A stretch of DNA of 64,000 bases from Sediminicoccus sp. KRV36. GTDB taxonomy: Bacteria; Pseudomonadota; Alphaproteobacteria; Acetobacterales; Acetobacteraceae. The DNA lies in NCBI RefSeq assembly GCF_023243115.1, contig NZ_CP085081.1:1178001-1242000 (forward strand), given 5' to 3'. Each line of letters opens with the position of its first letter. The stretch's first letter is position 1. This document shows, piece by piece, positions 54,376-64,000 of this stretch. The notes under the pieces were generated by a model, which saw only the letters and a program-made list of their open reading frames with translations, had not been told where the DNA came from and made no database searches. A program made the position numbers and the translations under genes.

Positions 54376-56166
54376 ATGACCGAGCAGGTGTTGCGGGAGA
54401 TGATCGAGGGTGTGCGGTCCGGCGCGCTCTCCCGGCGCGGCTTTGTCCGGCGCGTGGCGGCGATGGGGCTGACGGCGCCGATGGCGACCCAGTTGCTGGC
54501 GCTGACCGGGGCGGCGCCGGCGGCCGCGCAAGGCTTGCCTGCCTATGGCCCGACGCGGCGGGGCGGCGGTGGCGCGCTGAAGATCCTCTACTGGCAGGCG
54601 GCGACGCTGCTCAATCCGCATTTCTCGGTCGGCACCACCAACCAGGATGCCTGCCGCGTCTTCTATGAGCCGCTCGCCGGATGGACGCAGGATGCGACGC
54701 TGCATCCCATCCTGGCCGCTGAAATTCCCTCGCTGGACAATGGCGGGCTCAGCCCGGATGGCCGCTCGGTCACCTGGAAGCTCAAGCGGGGCGTGCGCTG
54801 GCATGATGGCGCCCCAGTGACCGCCGATGACCTTGTGTTCACCTGGGAATATGCGCGCAACCCGGCGGTGGCGGCCACCACCTCAGGCTCCTACCGGGAG
54901 GTGAACCTGGTCAAGCTGGATGACCATACGGTGCGGCTGGATTTCGCGCAGCCCACCGCCTTCTGGGCCGATGCCTTTGTCGGCTCCTTCGGGCTGGTCA
55001 TGCCGCGCCACATCTTCGGCGCCTTCAATGGCGCGAATGCGCGCGATGCGCCCGGGAATTTCCGCCCCGTCGGCACCGGCCCCTATCGCTTCGTCAGCTT
55101 CACCCCGGGTGACATGCTGCGCGCCGAACTCAATCCGCTCTACCACCAGGAAAACCGCCCGCATTTCGACACACTGGAGATCAAGGGCGGCGGCGATGCC
55201 GTCTCCGCCGCGCGGGCCGTGCTGCAAACCGGCGATTATGATTTCGCCTGGAACCTGCTGGTCGAGGACGACATCCTGACGCGGCTGGAAGCCGTCGGGC
55301 GCGGACGTGTCGAGGTGACGCCGGGCGGCTCCACCGAATTCCTCCAGCTCAACACCACCGACCCCAATCGCGAGGTGGATGGGGAGCGCTCCAGTGTGGC
55401 CACCACGCATCCGGCCTTCTCCGACCCGGCCGTGCGCCAGGCCATCGCCATGCTGATGGATCGCGCCTCGATCGAGCGTTTCATCTTCGGCCGCGCCGGC
55501 AATGCCACGGTGAATATCCTGAACAATTCGCGCTTCACCTCGCCCCATGCGGGCCTGCCCTTCAGCATCCAGCGCGCCAATGAGGTGCTGGACGCCGCCG
55601 GCTGGGTCCGTGGGCGGGATGGCATTCGCGCCAAGGGCGGCACGCGGCTGAAATTCCTGTTCCAGACCTCGGTGAACGCGCCGCGACAGCGCAGCCAGGC
55701 GGTGATCAAGCAGGCGGCGCAGCGGGCGGGGATCGAGCTGGATCTGAAGGGTGTGACCCCCTCGGTCTTTTTCTCGGCCGATGTCGCCAATCCGGACACC
55801 TTCTCGAAATTCTACGCCGACATGCAGATGTATGCGAACGGCCCCTCAGGCGATCCGCAGCGCTACATGAGCCAATTCGCGTCCTGGGAGGTGGCGACCC
55901 GCGCCAATTCCTGGCAGGGCCGCAACATCATGCGGTGGCGCAATGCCGAATACGACGCGACGTTCCGCGCCGCCGATGTGGAGTTGGATCCGGTGAAGCG
56001 CGTGGCGCTCTTCATCCGGCTGAATGACCTGGTGGTGGGCAGCCATCACCTCATTCCCTTGCTGAGCAGGCCCGGGCTGAGCGGCTGCCTGAACAGCCTG
56101 CGCACCTCGCGCAGTGGCTGGGATGGCACCTTCTGGATGCTGAGCGACTGGTGGCGCGAGGGGTGA
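54376..56166 (+). CDS. Peptide ABC transporter substrate-binding protein (SBP_bac_5), copy 1
   Basis: This 596-residue periplasmic binding protein has a Tat signal placed after an unusually long n-region (MTEQVLREMIEGVRSGALSR, then RGFVRRVAAMGLTAPMATQL). The mature part carries family 5 features: ALKILYWQAATLLNPHFSVG, VTWKLKRGVRWHDGAPVTAD, FRPVGTGPYRFVSFTPGD and DPAVRQAIAMLMDRASIERF. It is followed after 155 bases by a paralogue. The ligand is probably di/oligopeptides, or opine-like compounds, and is not proven. Confidence 0.92.
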   Translation: MTEQVLREMIEGVRSGALSRRGFVRRVAAMGLTAPMATQLLALTGAAPAAAQGLPAYGPTRRGGGGALKILYWQAATLLNPHFSVGTTNQDACRVFYEPLAGWTQDATLHPILAAEIPSLDNGGLSPDGRSVTWKLKRGVRWHDGAPVTADDLVFTWEYARNPAVAATTSGSYREVNLVKLDDHTVRLDFAQPTAFWADAFVGSFGLVMPRHIFGAFNGANARDAPGNFRPVGTGPYRFVSFTPGDMLRAELNPLYHQENRPHFDTLEIKGGGDAVSAARAVLQTGDYDFAWNLLVEDDILTRLEAVGRGRVEVTPGGSTEFLQLNTTDPNREVDGERSSVATTHPAFSDPAVRQAIAMLMDRASIERFIFGRAGNATVNILNNSRFTSPHAGLPFSIQRANEVLDAAGWVRGRDGIRAKGGTRLKFLFQTSVNAPRQRSQAVIKQAAQRAGIELDLKGVTPSVFFSADVANPDTFSKFYADMQMYANGPSGDPQRYMSQFASWEVATRANSWQGRNIMRWRNAEYDATFRAADVELDPVKRVALFIRLNDLVVGSHHLIPLLSRPGLSGCLNSLRTSRSGWDGTFWMLSDWWREG

Positions 56167-56321
56167 AAGCCAAGCCTGCCCAGTGGTTTGCCAGGGTTGG
56201 CGCGTTCCTGGGCAATCCCGGTCCGGCAGGACTCGATTTAGCGCGCAACCCTGCTATGTGTTCCGGTAATGTGTGTTCAGAAGGGCCTGATCTGGGTCCG
56301 CCTGCCGCCGGGAGAATGAGT

Positions 56322-58118
56322 ATGGGTGAAGACGATCTGCGCCAGATGATCGGGCGCGTGAAGAATGGCAGCCTCTCGCGCCGCGGTTTCGTGCGGCGCA
56401 TGGCGGCCCTCGGCCTTACGGCACCGATGGCGACGCAATTGCTGTCCATCGCGGGTGCGGGCTCGGCCCAGGCGCAGGCCATGCCAACCTATCGGCCCAC
56501 CCGGCGCGGCGGCGGCGGTGCGCTGAAGGTCCTGTATTGGCAGGCTTCGACCCTGCTCAACCCGCATTTCGCGGTCGGCACTACGAACCAGGATTCGAGC
56601 CGCGTCTTCTATGAGCCGCTGGCCGGCTGGGCCGCCGATGGCACGCTGCACCCCGTCCTTGCGGCCGAAATTCCCTCGCTGGAGAATGGCGGGCTCGCGG
56701 CCGATGGGCGTTCCGTCACCTGGAAGCTGAAGCGCGGCGTGAAGTGGCATGACGGCCAGGATTTCTCGGCCGATGACGTGATTTTCAACTGGGAATACTC
56801 GCGCAACGCCGCTGTCGCGGCCGTCACCTCCGGCAGTTATCGCGATGTGAATGCGGTGAAGGTGGATGACCACACGGTCCGGGTGGAATTCGCGCAGCCC
56901 ACGCCCTTCTGGGCGGATGCCTTCGTGGCCGCCACCGGCCAGCTGATCCCGAAGCACCTGTTCCAGGGGTTCAACGGCGCCAATTCGCGCGATGCCCCCA
57001 CCAATCTGCGCCCCATCGGCACCGGCCCCTATCGCTTCTCCAGCTTCCTGCCGGGTGACATGCTGCGCGGTGAGTTGAACCCCAACTACCACATGGATAA
57101 CCGTCCCTTCTTCGACACGATCGAGGTGAAGGGCGGTGGCGATGCGGTTTCGGCCGCGCGTGCCGTGTTGCAGACGGGCGATTACGACTATGCCTGGAAC
57201 CTCCAGGTCGAGGATGACCTGCTGAAGCGGCTGGAAGCCGCCAATCGTGGCCGCGTGAATATCGTGGAAGGCGGTGGCATCGAGTTCGTGCAGCTCAACG
57301 TCACCGATCCGAACCGGGAAATTGATGGCGAGCGTTCGCATATCAGCACGCAGCACCCGGCCTTTTCCGACCCCGCGGTGCGCCAGGCCATGGCCCTGCT
57401 GATTGACCGCAACGCGCTGGAGCAGTTCATCTATGGCCGTGGCGGCCCGGCGACGGCGAATTTCCTGAACAATCCGCCGCGCTTCACCTCGCCCAACATG
57501 CGCTGGGAATTCAGCATCCAGAAGGCGAATGAGATCCTCGACGCAGCCGGCTGGGTGCGTGCCCGCGATGGCATCCGTGTGAAGAACAATGTGCGGCTGC
57601 GCTTCATCTACCAGACCTCGGTGAATGCGCCACGCCAGCGCACCCAGGCGGTCTACAAGCAGGCGGCGCAGCGGGCCGGCATTGACCTTGAGCTGAAGTC
57701 GGTCACGGCCTCGGTGTTCTTCTCCTCCGATGTGGCGAACCCGGACACCTTCACCAAATTCTACGCCGACATGCAGATGTACACGACCACGATGCCGCAG
57801 GCGGACCCGCAGCGCTTCATGAACCAGTATGTCTCCTGGGAGATGTCCACCAAGGCGAATTCCTGGCAGGGCCGTAACATCGTCCGCTGGAAGAATGACG
57901 AATATGACACGGCCTATCGCACGGCCGATAGCGAGGTGGATCCGATCAAGCGTGCGGCACTCTTCATCCGCATGAATGACCTGATCGTCGGCAGCAACCA
58001 TGTGATTCCGCTGGTCAAGCGCCCCACGGTCAGTGGCAGCCTGAACAATCTGCGGCATGTGCTGAGCGGTTGGGATGGCACCTTCTGGGCCCTGCAGGAT
58101 TGGTGGCGCGAGAGCTGA
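56322..58118 (+). CDS. Peptide ABC transporter substrate-binding protein (SBP_bac_5), copy 2
   Basis: This 598-residue close paralogue of the preceding gene has the same Tat layout (GSLSRRGFVRRMAALGLTAP) and parallel blocks throughout (ALKVLYWQASTLLNPHFAVG, VTWKLKRGVKWHDGQDFSAD, LRPIGTGPYRFSSFLPGD). It differs in several binding-domain stretches, such as PPRFTSPNMRWEFSIQ in place of SRFTSPHAGLPFSIQ. GGAG stands 7 bases before the ATG at 56322. The permease gene starts 7 bases after its stop, so this copy is the one most tightly linked to the transporter. Confidence 0.93.
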   Translation: MGEDDLRQMIGRVKNGSLSRRGFVRRMAALGLTAPMATQLLSIAGAGSAQAQAMPTYRPTRRGGGGALKVLYWQASTLLNPHFAVGTTNQDSSRVFYEPLAGWAADGTLHPVLAAEIPSLENGGLAADGRSVTWKLKRGVKWHDGQDFSADDVIFNWEYSRNAAVAAVTSGSYRDVNAVKVDDHTVRVEFAQPTPFWADAFVAATGQLIPKHLFQGFNGANSRDAPTNLRPIGTGPYRFSSFLPGDMLRGELNPNYHMDNRPFFDTIEVKGGGDAVSAARAVLQTGDYDYAWNLQVEDDLLKRLEAANRGRVNIVEGGGIEFVQLNVTDPNREIDGERSHISTQHPAFSDPAVRQAMALLIDRNALEQFIYGRGGPATANFLNNPPRFTSPNMRWEFSIQKANEILDAAGWVRARDGIRVKNNVRLRFIYQTSVNAPRQRTQAVYKQAAQRAGIDLELKSVTASVFFSSDVANPDTFTKFYADMQMYTTTMPQADPQRFMNQYVSWEMSTKANSWQGRNIVRWKNDEYDTAYRTADSEVDPIKRAALFIRMNDLIVGSNHVIPLVKRPTVSGSLNNLRHVLSGWDGTFWALQDWWRES

Positions 58119-58125
58119 GCCTCTC

Positions 58126-59085
58126 GTGGCGCAGTATCTTCTCCGCCGGCTGCTGATCGCGATCCCGAGCTTGCTCGGGATCAGCGTGATCCTGTTCACG
58201 GTGCTGGCCCTGGCGCCGGGTGATCCGTTCGAGGAATTGGCCACCAACCCGGCGATCCCGCCCGAGGTGCGCATGGCGCTGCGCGCCAGCCTGGGCATCG
58301 ATGACCCGGTGCATATCCGCTATTTCCGCTGGCTGTCCGCCATGCTGCAGGGGAATTGGGGTTTTTCCTTCGTCAGCCGCGTGGATGTGGACCAGCTCAT
58401 CCTGCAACGCCTGCCGGTGACGCTGGTGGTGATCGGCCTGTCGCAGGTGCTCGCACTTTGCATCGCCCTGCCGGTCGGCATCATGGCGGCGACGCGGCCC
58501 TATTCGATTTTCGACCAGGTGGCCAATACGCTCGCCTTTGTCGGATTCTCGCTGCCCACCTTCTTCACCGGGCTGCTGCTGATCCTGCTGTTTTCCATCC
58601 ATCTGGACTGGCTTCCCTTCGTCTACCGCGCGCAGATCGACGCGAGCGGCTGGCAATGGTGGTGGCAGCACATCAAGCAATCCATCATGCCCATCACCGT
58701 GCTGGGGCTCTTCCAGGGTGCCGCCTGGACGCGCTTCGTGCGCTCAGCCGTGCTTGATGTGGTGCGGCTGGACTACGTCACCACCGCGCGCGCCAAGGGC
58801 ATCCCCGAGCGTCGGGTGATCAACCGCCATGTGGTGCGCAACGCGCTGATTCCGGTGGTCACACTTGTGGCGCTGCAAATGCCGGCCGTGTTCGGCGGCG
58901 CCATCGTCACGGAGCAGATTTTTCGCGTGCCCGGCATCGGGTCGCTGCTGATTTCGGCGGTGCTGGCCAATGACACGCCGGTGATCATGGCCGTGACCTT
59001 CGTCTTCGCCTGCCTTGTCATCTTCTTCAACCTGCTCGCGGATGTGATCTATGGCTGGCTCGACCCCCGCATCAGCTACAATTAA
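58126..59085 (+). CDS. Peptide ABC transporter permease (DppB type)
   Basis: This 319-residue inner-membrane permease has six helices, beginning LLRRLLIAIPSLLGISVILF and the LAPGDPFEELA loop. The BPD transport domain includes TLAFVGFSLPTFFTGLLLIL, and the EAA loop is visible as DYVTTARAKGIPERRVINRH. The protein ends DVIYGWLDPRISYN, the DppB-type terminus. The GTG at 58126 follows copy 2 of the binding protein. It overlaps the next permease gene by 35 bases. Confidence 0.95.
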   Translation: MAQYLLRRLLIAIPSLLGISVILFTVLALAPGDPFEELATNPAIPPEVRMALRASLGIDDPVHIRYFRWLSAMLQGNWGFSFVSRVDVDQLILQRLPVTLVVIGLSQVLALCIALPVGIMAATRPYSIFDQVANTLAFVGFSLPTFFTGLLLILLFSIHLDWLPFVYRAQIDASGWQWWWQHIKQSIMPITVLGLFQGAAWTRFVRSAVLDVVRLDYVTTARAKGIPERRVINRHVVRNALIPVVTLVALQMPAVFGGAIVTEQIFRVPGIGSLLISAVLANDTPVIMAVTFVFACLVIFFNLLADVIYGWLDPRISYN

Positions 59086-60036
59086 CGCCGGCGTCCGATC
59101 CGACGGGGCGTCTTCCAGCCCCGGCGGTGAATCGGCCGCCCAGCAAGGTGCGGTGCGCCGCGCCCCCGTCACGCCTACGGCCGAGGCGTGGCGCCGCTTC
59201 CGCAAGCACAAGCTCGCGGTGGTCAGCGCTGCTGTGCTCGCCATCATGATCCTGGGCGTGCTGTTCGGCCCCTGGATCTGGACCGTGCCGATTGACGAAA
59301 TTGATTTCACCGCGCGCCTTCAGGGCCCCTCCTGGGAGCATCCCTTCGGCACGGATGATCTGGGGCAGGATCTGCTGGCGCGGGTGCTTTATGGCGGGCG
59401 GATTTCGCTGGCCGTCGGCTTCGCGGCCATGGGTGTGGCCGTCACCGTGGGCGTGCTGGTCGGCGCCATCGCCGGCATGTCCCGTGGGCCGGTGGATGTG
59501 GCGCTGATGTGGGTGACGGATCTGTTCCTCTCGCTCCCGCAACTGCCGCTGTTGCTGCTGATCATCTATCTGTTCCGCGATGCGCTGGCGGAAATCGTTG
59601 GCCAGGAACTGGGCGTCTTCTTCATGATCGTCGCCGTGATCGGCCTGTTCAACTGGATGCAGGTGGCGCGCCTGGTGCGCGCGCAATTCTTCTCCCTGCG
59701 CGAAAAGGAATTCGTGGAAGCCGCCCGGGCCCTTGGCGCCTCGCGCACGCGCATCGTGGTGCAGCACATTCTGCCCAATGCGCTTGGTCCGGTGATTGTC
59801 GCCGCCTCGATTGATGTGGCGGGTGCCATTCTCGCGGAATCCACGCTCTCCTTTCTGGGCCTGGGTTTCCCGCCCGATACACCGACCTGGGGCCGCCTCT
59901 TGTTCGATGCGAAGGACAATCTCGACTTTGCACCGCATTGGGCGATCTTCCCCGGCCTCGCCATCTTCCTGACCGTGCTGACCATCAATTTCGTGGGCGA
60001 TGGTTTGCGCGATGCGCTGGACCCGAGGCGCGTGCA

Positions 60037-60040
<4 letters not shown>
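59051..60040 (+). CDS. Peptide ABC transporter permease (DppC type)
   Basis: This 329-residue permease has a polar N-terminal region of about 50 residues and WRRFRKHKLAVVSAAVLAIM as its first helix. HPFGTDDLGQDLLARVLYGG, the DppC/OppC signature, follows, then GVLVGAIAGMSRGPVDVALM and EFVEAARALGASRTRIVVQH (EAA loop). It ends LRDALDPRRVQ. It pairs with the DppB-type subunit to form the channel. Confidence 0.95.
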
Positions 60041-61007
<967 letters not shown>

Positions 61008-61011
<4 letters not shown>

Positions 61012-61982
61012 CCGAGCCTCTCCTCAGCGTGAAGAACCTGGTGAAGCGCTTCCCCGTGAAGGGCGGGCTGATGCGACGGACGGTGGATTACGTCCATGCC
61101 GTCAGCGGCGTCACCTTCGACCTCCAGGCCGGTGAAACCCTCGGCCTGGTCGGCGAATCCGGCTGCGGCAAATCCACCACCGGGCGCCTGATCCTGCGCC
61201 TCATCGAGCCCACCTCCGGCGAGGTGACCTTCGAGGGCCGCGACGTCACGGCCCTGGATAATGAGCATCTCGGCACGCTGCGCCGGGACATGCAGATCAT
61301 CTTCCAGGACCCCTTCGCCTCGCTCAATCCGCGCATGACGGTGGGCAGCATCATCGCCGAGGCGCTGATCATCCATAAACTCGCCAAGACCGCGCGGCAG
61401 CGCGAGGATCGCGTGGTGGAGCTGCTGGAAACCGTGGGGCTGAACGCCGACCATATGCGCCGCTTCCCGCATGAGTTTTCGGGGGGACAGCGCCAGCGCA
61501 TCGGCATCGCCCGCGCCCTCGCCGTGAATCCGAAGTTGGTCATCTGCGATGAGCCGGTCAGCGCGCTCGACGTCTCCATCCAGGCGCAAGTGGTGAACCT
61601 GCTGGAGGATCTCCAGGAGAAATTCGGCCTCACCTTCCTCTTCATCGCCCATGACCTCTCGGTCGTGGAGCACATCAGCGACCGTGTGGCGGTGATGTAT
61701 CTGGGCCGCATCGTGGAGATCGCCTCGGCGCGGGATCTCTACACCAATCCGCTGCACCCCTACACGGAAGCGCTGCTCTCCGCCGTGCCCATCCCGGACC
61801 CGACGGTGAAGCGCCAGCGCATCATGCTGAAGGGTGATGTGCCAAGCCCGCTGCGCCCGCCCTCGGGCTGCCATTTCCACACGCGCTGCCCCATCGCCAA
61901 TGCCGGCGCGTGTCGCAGCGAAGCGCCGGAGTTGCGGGAAGTGACGCCGGGGCATTGGGTGTCCTGCCATTTGCGGGGGTAG
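61008..61982 (+). CDS. Peptide ABC transporter ATPase (DppF type)
   Basis: This 324-residue second ATPase of the transporter has Walker [22 protein letters not shown]-loop [20 protein letters not shown], signature [15 protein letters not shown], Walker [19 protein letters not shown] and switch [11 protein letters not shown]. The C-terminal Cys motif is [20 protein letters not shown]. It ends the operon; a short palindromic element of the modular family begins 6 bases after the stop. Confidence 0.95.
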
Positions 61983-61987
61983 CCTAT

Positions 61988-62038
61988 CCAGGGGCTTTGC
62001 CCCCCGAGCCCCTACCAGGAACCTTAGGTTCCTGGACC
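61988..62038 (+). repeat. Modular palindromic element, short form (A-B)
   Basis: Module A is GGGGCTTTGCCCC, followed directly by CGAGCCCCTA and module B, the 21-base palindrome CCAGGAACCTTAGGTTCCTGG at 62015-62035 (shown in parts: CCAGGAACCT/AGGTTCCTGG). It matches the start of copy 1 but lacks the TCCGCTTTGCG spacer and modules C-D. It is directly downstream of dppF and could terminate the transporter operon. Confidence 0.8.
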
Positions 62039-62097
62039 TCCGGTGACATGAGCGGTCGGGCACCCCACATTCAAATCGAACACTTGGAGCCCTCCGC

Positions 62098-62973
62098 ATG
62101 ACTGACGCCACCGAATACACGCCGCCCAAGGTCTGGACCTGGGTGAAAGCCAATGGCGGCCGCTTCGCCAATATCAATCGCCCCATCGCTGGCCCCACGC
62201 ATGAGAAGGAACTCCCGGTCGGAAAGCATCCGCTGCAGCTCTACTCGCTCGGCACGCCCAATGGCGTGAAGGTGACGGTGATGCTGGAGGAGCTTCTGGC
62301 CCTCGGCCACAAAGGTGCCGAATACGATGCCTGGCTGATCCGCATCAGCGAGGGCGACCAGTTCGGCAGCGGTTTCGTCGCGGTGAACCCCAATTCGAAA
62401 ATCCCGGCGCTGCTCGATCGCAGTGGGCCCAAGCCCATCCGCGTCTTCGAATCGGGCGCCATCCTGATGCACCTGGCCGAGAAATTCGGCGCCTTCCTGC
62501 CGACCGAGACGGCGGCGCGCGCCGAATGCCTTTCCTGGCTGTTCTGGCAGATGGGGAGTGCCCCTTATCTCGGCGGCGGCTTCGGGCATTTCTACGCCTA
62601 TGCGCCGACGAAGCAGGAATACCCGATCGACCGCTTCGCCATGGAGGTGAAGCGCCAGCTGGACGTGCTGGATCGCCGGCTGGGCGAGAGCGAGTATCTG
62701 GCCGGCCCCGACTACACCATCGCCGATATCGCCGTCTGGCCCTGGTATGGCGGCCTGGTGAAGGGCTGGTCCTATGGCGCGGCCGAGTTCCTTGCGGTGC
62801 ATGAATACAAGAATGTGAACCGCTGGGCCGACCAGATCCACGCCCGCCCCGCCGTGCTGCGCGGCCGCATGGTGAACCGGATGGTGGGCGAACCCGAGGG
62901 CCAGCTGCGCGAACGCCATGACGCGAGCGACTTCGACACCAAGACCCAGGACAAGGTGGCCCCCGCCGCCTGA
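62098..62973 (+). CDS. yghU: YghU-type glutathione S-transferase / disulfide-bond reductase
   Basis: This 291-residue Nu-class GST has the long N-terminal extension typical of YghU (VWTWVKANGGRFANINRPIA, GPTHEKELPVGKHPLQLYSL), then the thioredoxin-like domain (TPNGVKVTVMLEELLALG, NPNSKIPALLDRSG, VFESGAILMHLAEKFG). The helical domain has WQMGSAPYLGGGFGHFYAYA and YTIADIAVWPWYGGL. Nu-class enzymes bind two glutathiones and reduce disulfides and peroxides. Confidence 0.95.
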   Translation: MTDATEYTPPKVWTWVKANGGRFANINRPIAGPTHEKELPVGKHPLQLYSLGTPNGVKVTVMLEELLALGHKGAEYDAWLIRISEGDQFGSGFVAVNPNSKIPALLDRSGPKPIRVFESGAILMHLAEKFGAFLPTETAARAECLSWLFWQMGSAPYLGGGFGHFYAYAPTKQEYPIDRFAMEVKRQLDVLDRRLGESEYLAGPDYTIADIAVWPWYGGLVKGWSYGAAEFLAVHEYKNVNRWADQIHARPAVLRGRMVNRMVGEPEGQLRERHDASDFDTKTQDKVAPAA

Positions 62974-63043
62974 GGGGGGGCTGGCTTCCCAAAGCCAGCG
63001 CGGCGCGGCACATCAGGGGCTCACCCGAGAGTGAGTCCCGCCC

Positions 63044-63853
63044 TTGCCCCGGCTTCGCATCGCCACCTGGAACATCAACTCCGTCCGGCTTCGGCTGCCG
63101 CTGCTGGCCGATCTGGACGCGGCCCTGAAGCCCGACGTGCTCTGCCTGCAGGAAACCAAATGCCCGGATGAGCATTTCCCGCATGAAGGCATCCGGGCAC
63201 TGGGTTTCGAGCATGTGATCGCCCGCGGGATGAAGGGCTATAACGGCGTTGCCGTGCTGTCGCGCTTACCCTTCGCGGTGCGCGGCGAAGATCCCGATTG
63301 GTGCATGAAGGGTGATTGCCGGCATGTCGGTGTCACGCTCGACGCCCCTGGCGGGCCGGTGGATCTGCACAATTTCTATGTGCCGGCCGGTGGCGACATC
63401 GCGGACCGCGAAGCCAACCCGAAATTCGCGCATAAGCTCGACCTGATCGCCGAGGCTACGGCCTGGTTCGCGCAGCATGGGCCGGTGCGGCGTTCCGTGC
63501 TGGTCGGGGATCTGAATATCGCGCCCCTCGAACATGATGTCTGGTCACACAAGCAATTGCTGGACGTCGTCTCCCACACGCCGATCGAGGTGGAGGCCCT
63601 GGCCGGCTGGATGCGTGCGGGCGATTGGCATGACGCGTTGCGCCACTTCGTCCCCGCCGACCAGAAGCTCTACACATGGTGGTCCTATCGCGCGAAGGAT
63701 TGGGCGGCGGCCGATCGTGGCCGGCGGCTGGACCACGTCTGGGTCAGCCAGGATTTGCGGAGCAGCCTGGCGCGGCATGAGATCCTAAAGCCGGCGCGGG
63801 GCTGGGAAAAAGCCAGTGACCACGTGCCCGTGATGGTGGAGTTCGCGCTGTGA
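63044..63853 (+). CDS. xth: Exodeoxyribonuclease III
   Basis: This is an AP endonuclease and 3'-exonuclease for base-excision repair. The 269-residue protein has the EEP-fold motifs [29 protein letters not shown] with the metal-binding Glu, [40 protein letters not shown] and the terminal [10 protein letters not shown] with the catalytic His. A TTG at 63044 is the nearest start to the conserved block. The stop overlaps the next gene. Confidence 0.94.
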   Translation: MPRLRIATWNINSVRLRLPLLADLDAALKPDVLCLQETKCPDEHFPHEGIRALGFEHVIARGMKGYNGVAVLSRLPFAVRGEDPDWCMKGDCRHVGVTLDAPGGPVDLHNFYVPAGGDIADREANPKFAHKLDLIAEATAWFAQHGPVRRSVLVGDLNIAPLEHDVWSHKQLLDVVSHTPIEVEALAGWMRAGDWHDALRHFVPADQKLYTWWSYRAKDWAAADRGRRLDHVWVSQDLRSSLARHEILKPARGWEKASDHVPVMVEFAL

Positions 63854-64000
63854 AAAGCTGGAAATTCGTCACTCTCGATGTGTTCACTTCAACCCGCTTC
63901 GGCGGCAACCAGCTCGCCGTCTTCCCTGATGCGCGTGGCCTGACGGATGCGCAGATGCAGTCCCTCGCGGCCGAGTTGAACCTCAGCGAGACGACCTTCG
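63850..64000 (+). CDS. PhzF-family protein, 3' partial
   Basis: The first 50 residues are visible: a GTG start overlapping the xth stop (GTGA), then [20 protein letters not shown] and [20 protein letters not shown], ending NLSETTF at the window edge. This matches the PhzF/epimerase-like family, in which the DVF, GNxxAV and NLSET(T/V)F segments are diagnostic. The substrate is unknown. The gene runs off the right end. Confidence 0.9.
   Translation, partial: MKSWKFVTLDVFTSTRFGGNQLAVFPDARGLTDAQMQSLAAELNLSETTF

Overview
The window is a dense, high-GC chromosomal segment of an alphaproteobacterium, most likely from Acetobacteraceae (Roseomonas-like). This is inferred from the dnaG-rpoD pair, an NDUFA12-type complex I accessory subunit next to MlaD and a DUF2155 protein, and two Bug-type tricarboxylate receptors. 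It reads as core chromosome with scattered accessory genes. No rRNA, CRISPR array, transposase or prophage was seen. One tRNA gene (CAT anticodon) is present.

Layout. 1-4345: proA (cut by the left edge), a secreted hydratase-like protein, nadD, rsfS and rlmH. 4344-5498: an accessory patch with a MITE-like inverted-repeat element and an AT-rich methyltransferase gene. 5787-10122: dnaG, rpoD and an acetyltransferase. 10141-17816: a small membrane protein, the tRNA, a Bug receptor, head-to-head soluble and membrane pyrophosphatases, an OmpA-like protein and a DsbD-like thiol reductase. 17877-21479: an NRDE protein and a purine block (purC, purS, purQ) with three small membrane-protein genes between purS and purQ. 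21834-26058: rubredoxin, a nucleoside deaminase, a GST, ettA, an unknown protein and a GNAT enzyme. 26409-28499: an RTX-like secreted protein.

28646-35814 is a run of minus-strand genes. In transcription order its main operon is a degenerate class II ribonucleotide-reductase-like protein, a RidA protein, a FemAB/GNAT-like protein, an MGMT-like protein with no visible catalytic cysteine, an EamA transporter and a RecB-type nuclease/SF1 helicase fusion. 35962-42925 holds the ndufA12-mlaD-DUF2155 group, a second EamA transporter, coaBC-dut, moeB-dsrE and an SH3 protein. 42958-52933 holds another Bug receptor and a polysaccharide/glycosylation cluster: three glycosyltransferase genes, one of them a methyltransferase-GT-GT fusion, plus a manC-type bifunctional enzyme and a DUF4214 protein. 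53101-61982 is a dipeptide/oligopeptide ABC uptake operon with an M20 hydrolase and two tandem binding proteins. The right end has yghU, xth and the start of a PhzF-family gene.

The main noncoding signal is a modular palindromic element. Three long copies and one short copy lie in one fixed orientation just downstream of gene 3' ends. The most unusual coding signals are the RNR-like pseudoenzyme, the nuclease-helicase beside it, the triple-domain glycosyltransferase and the exported hydratase-like protein.
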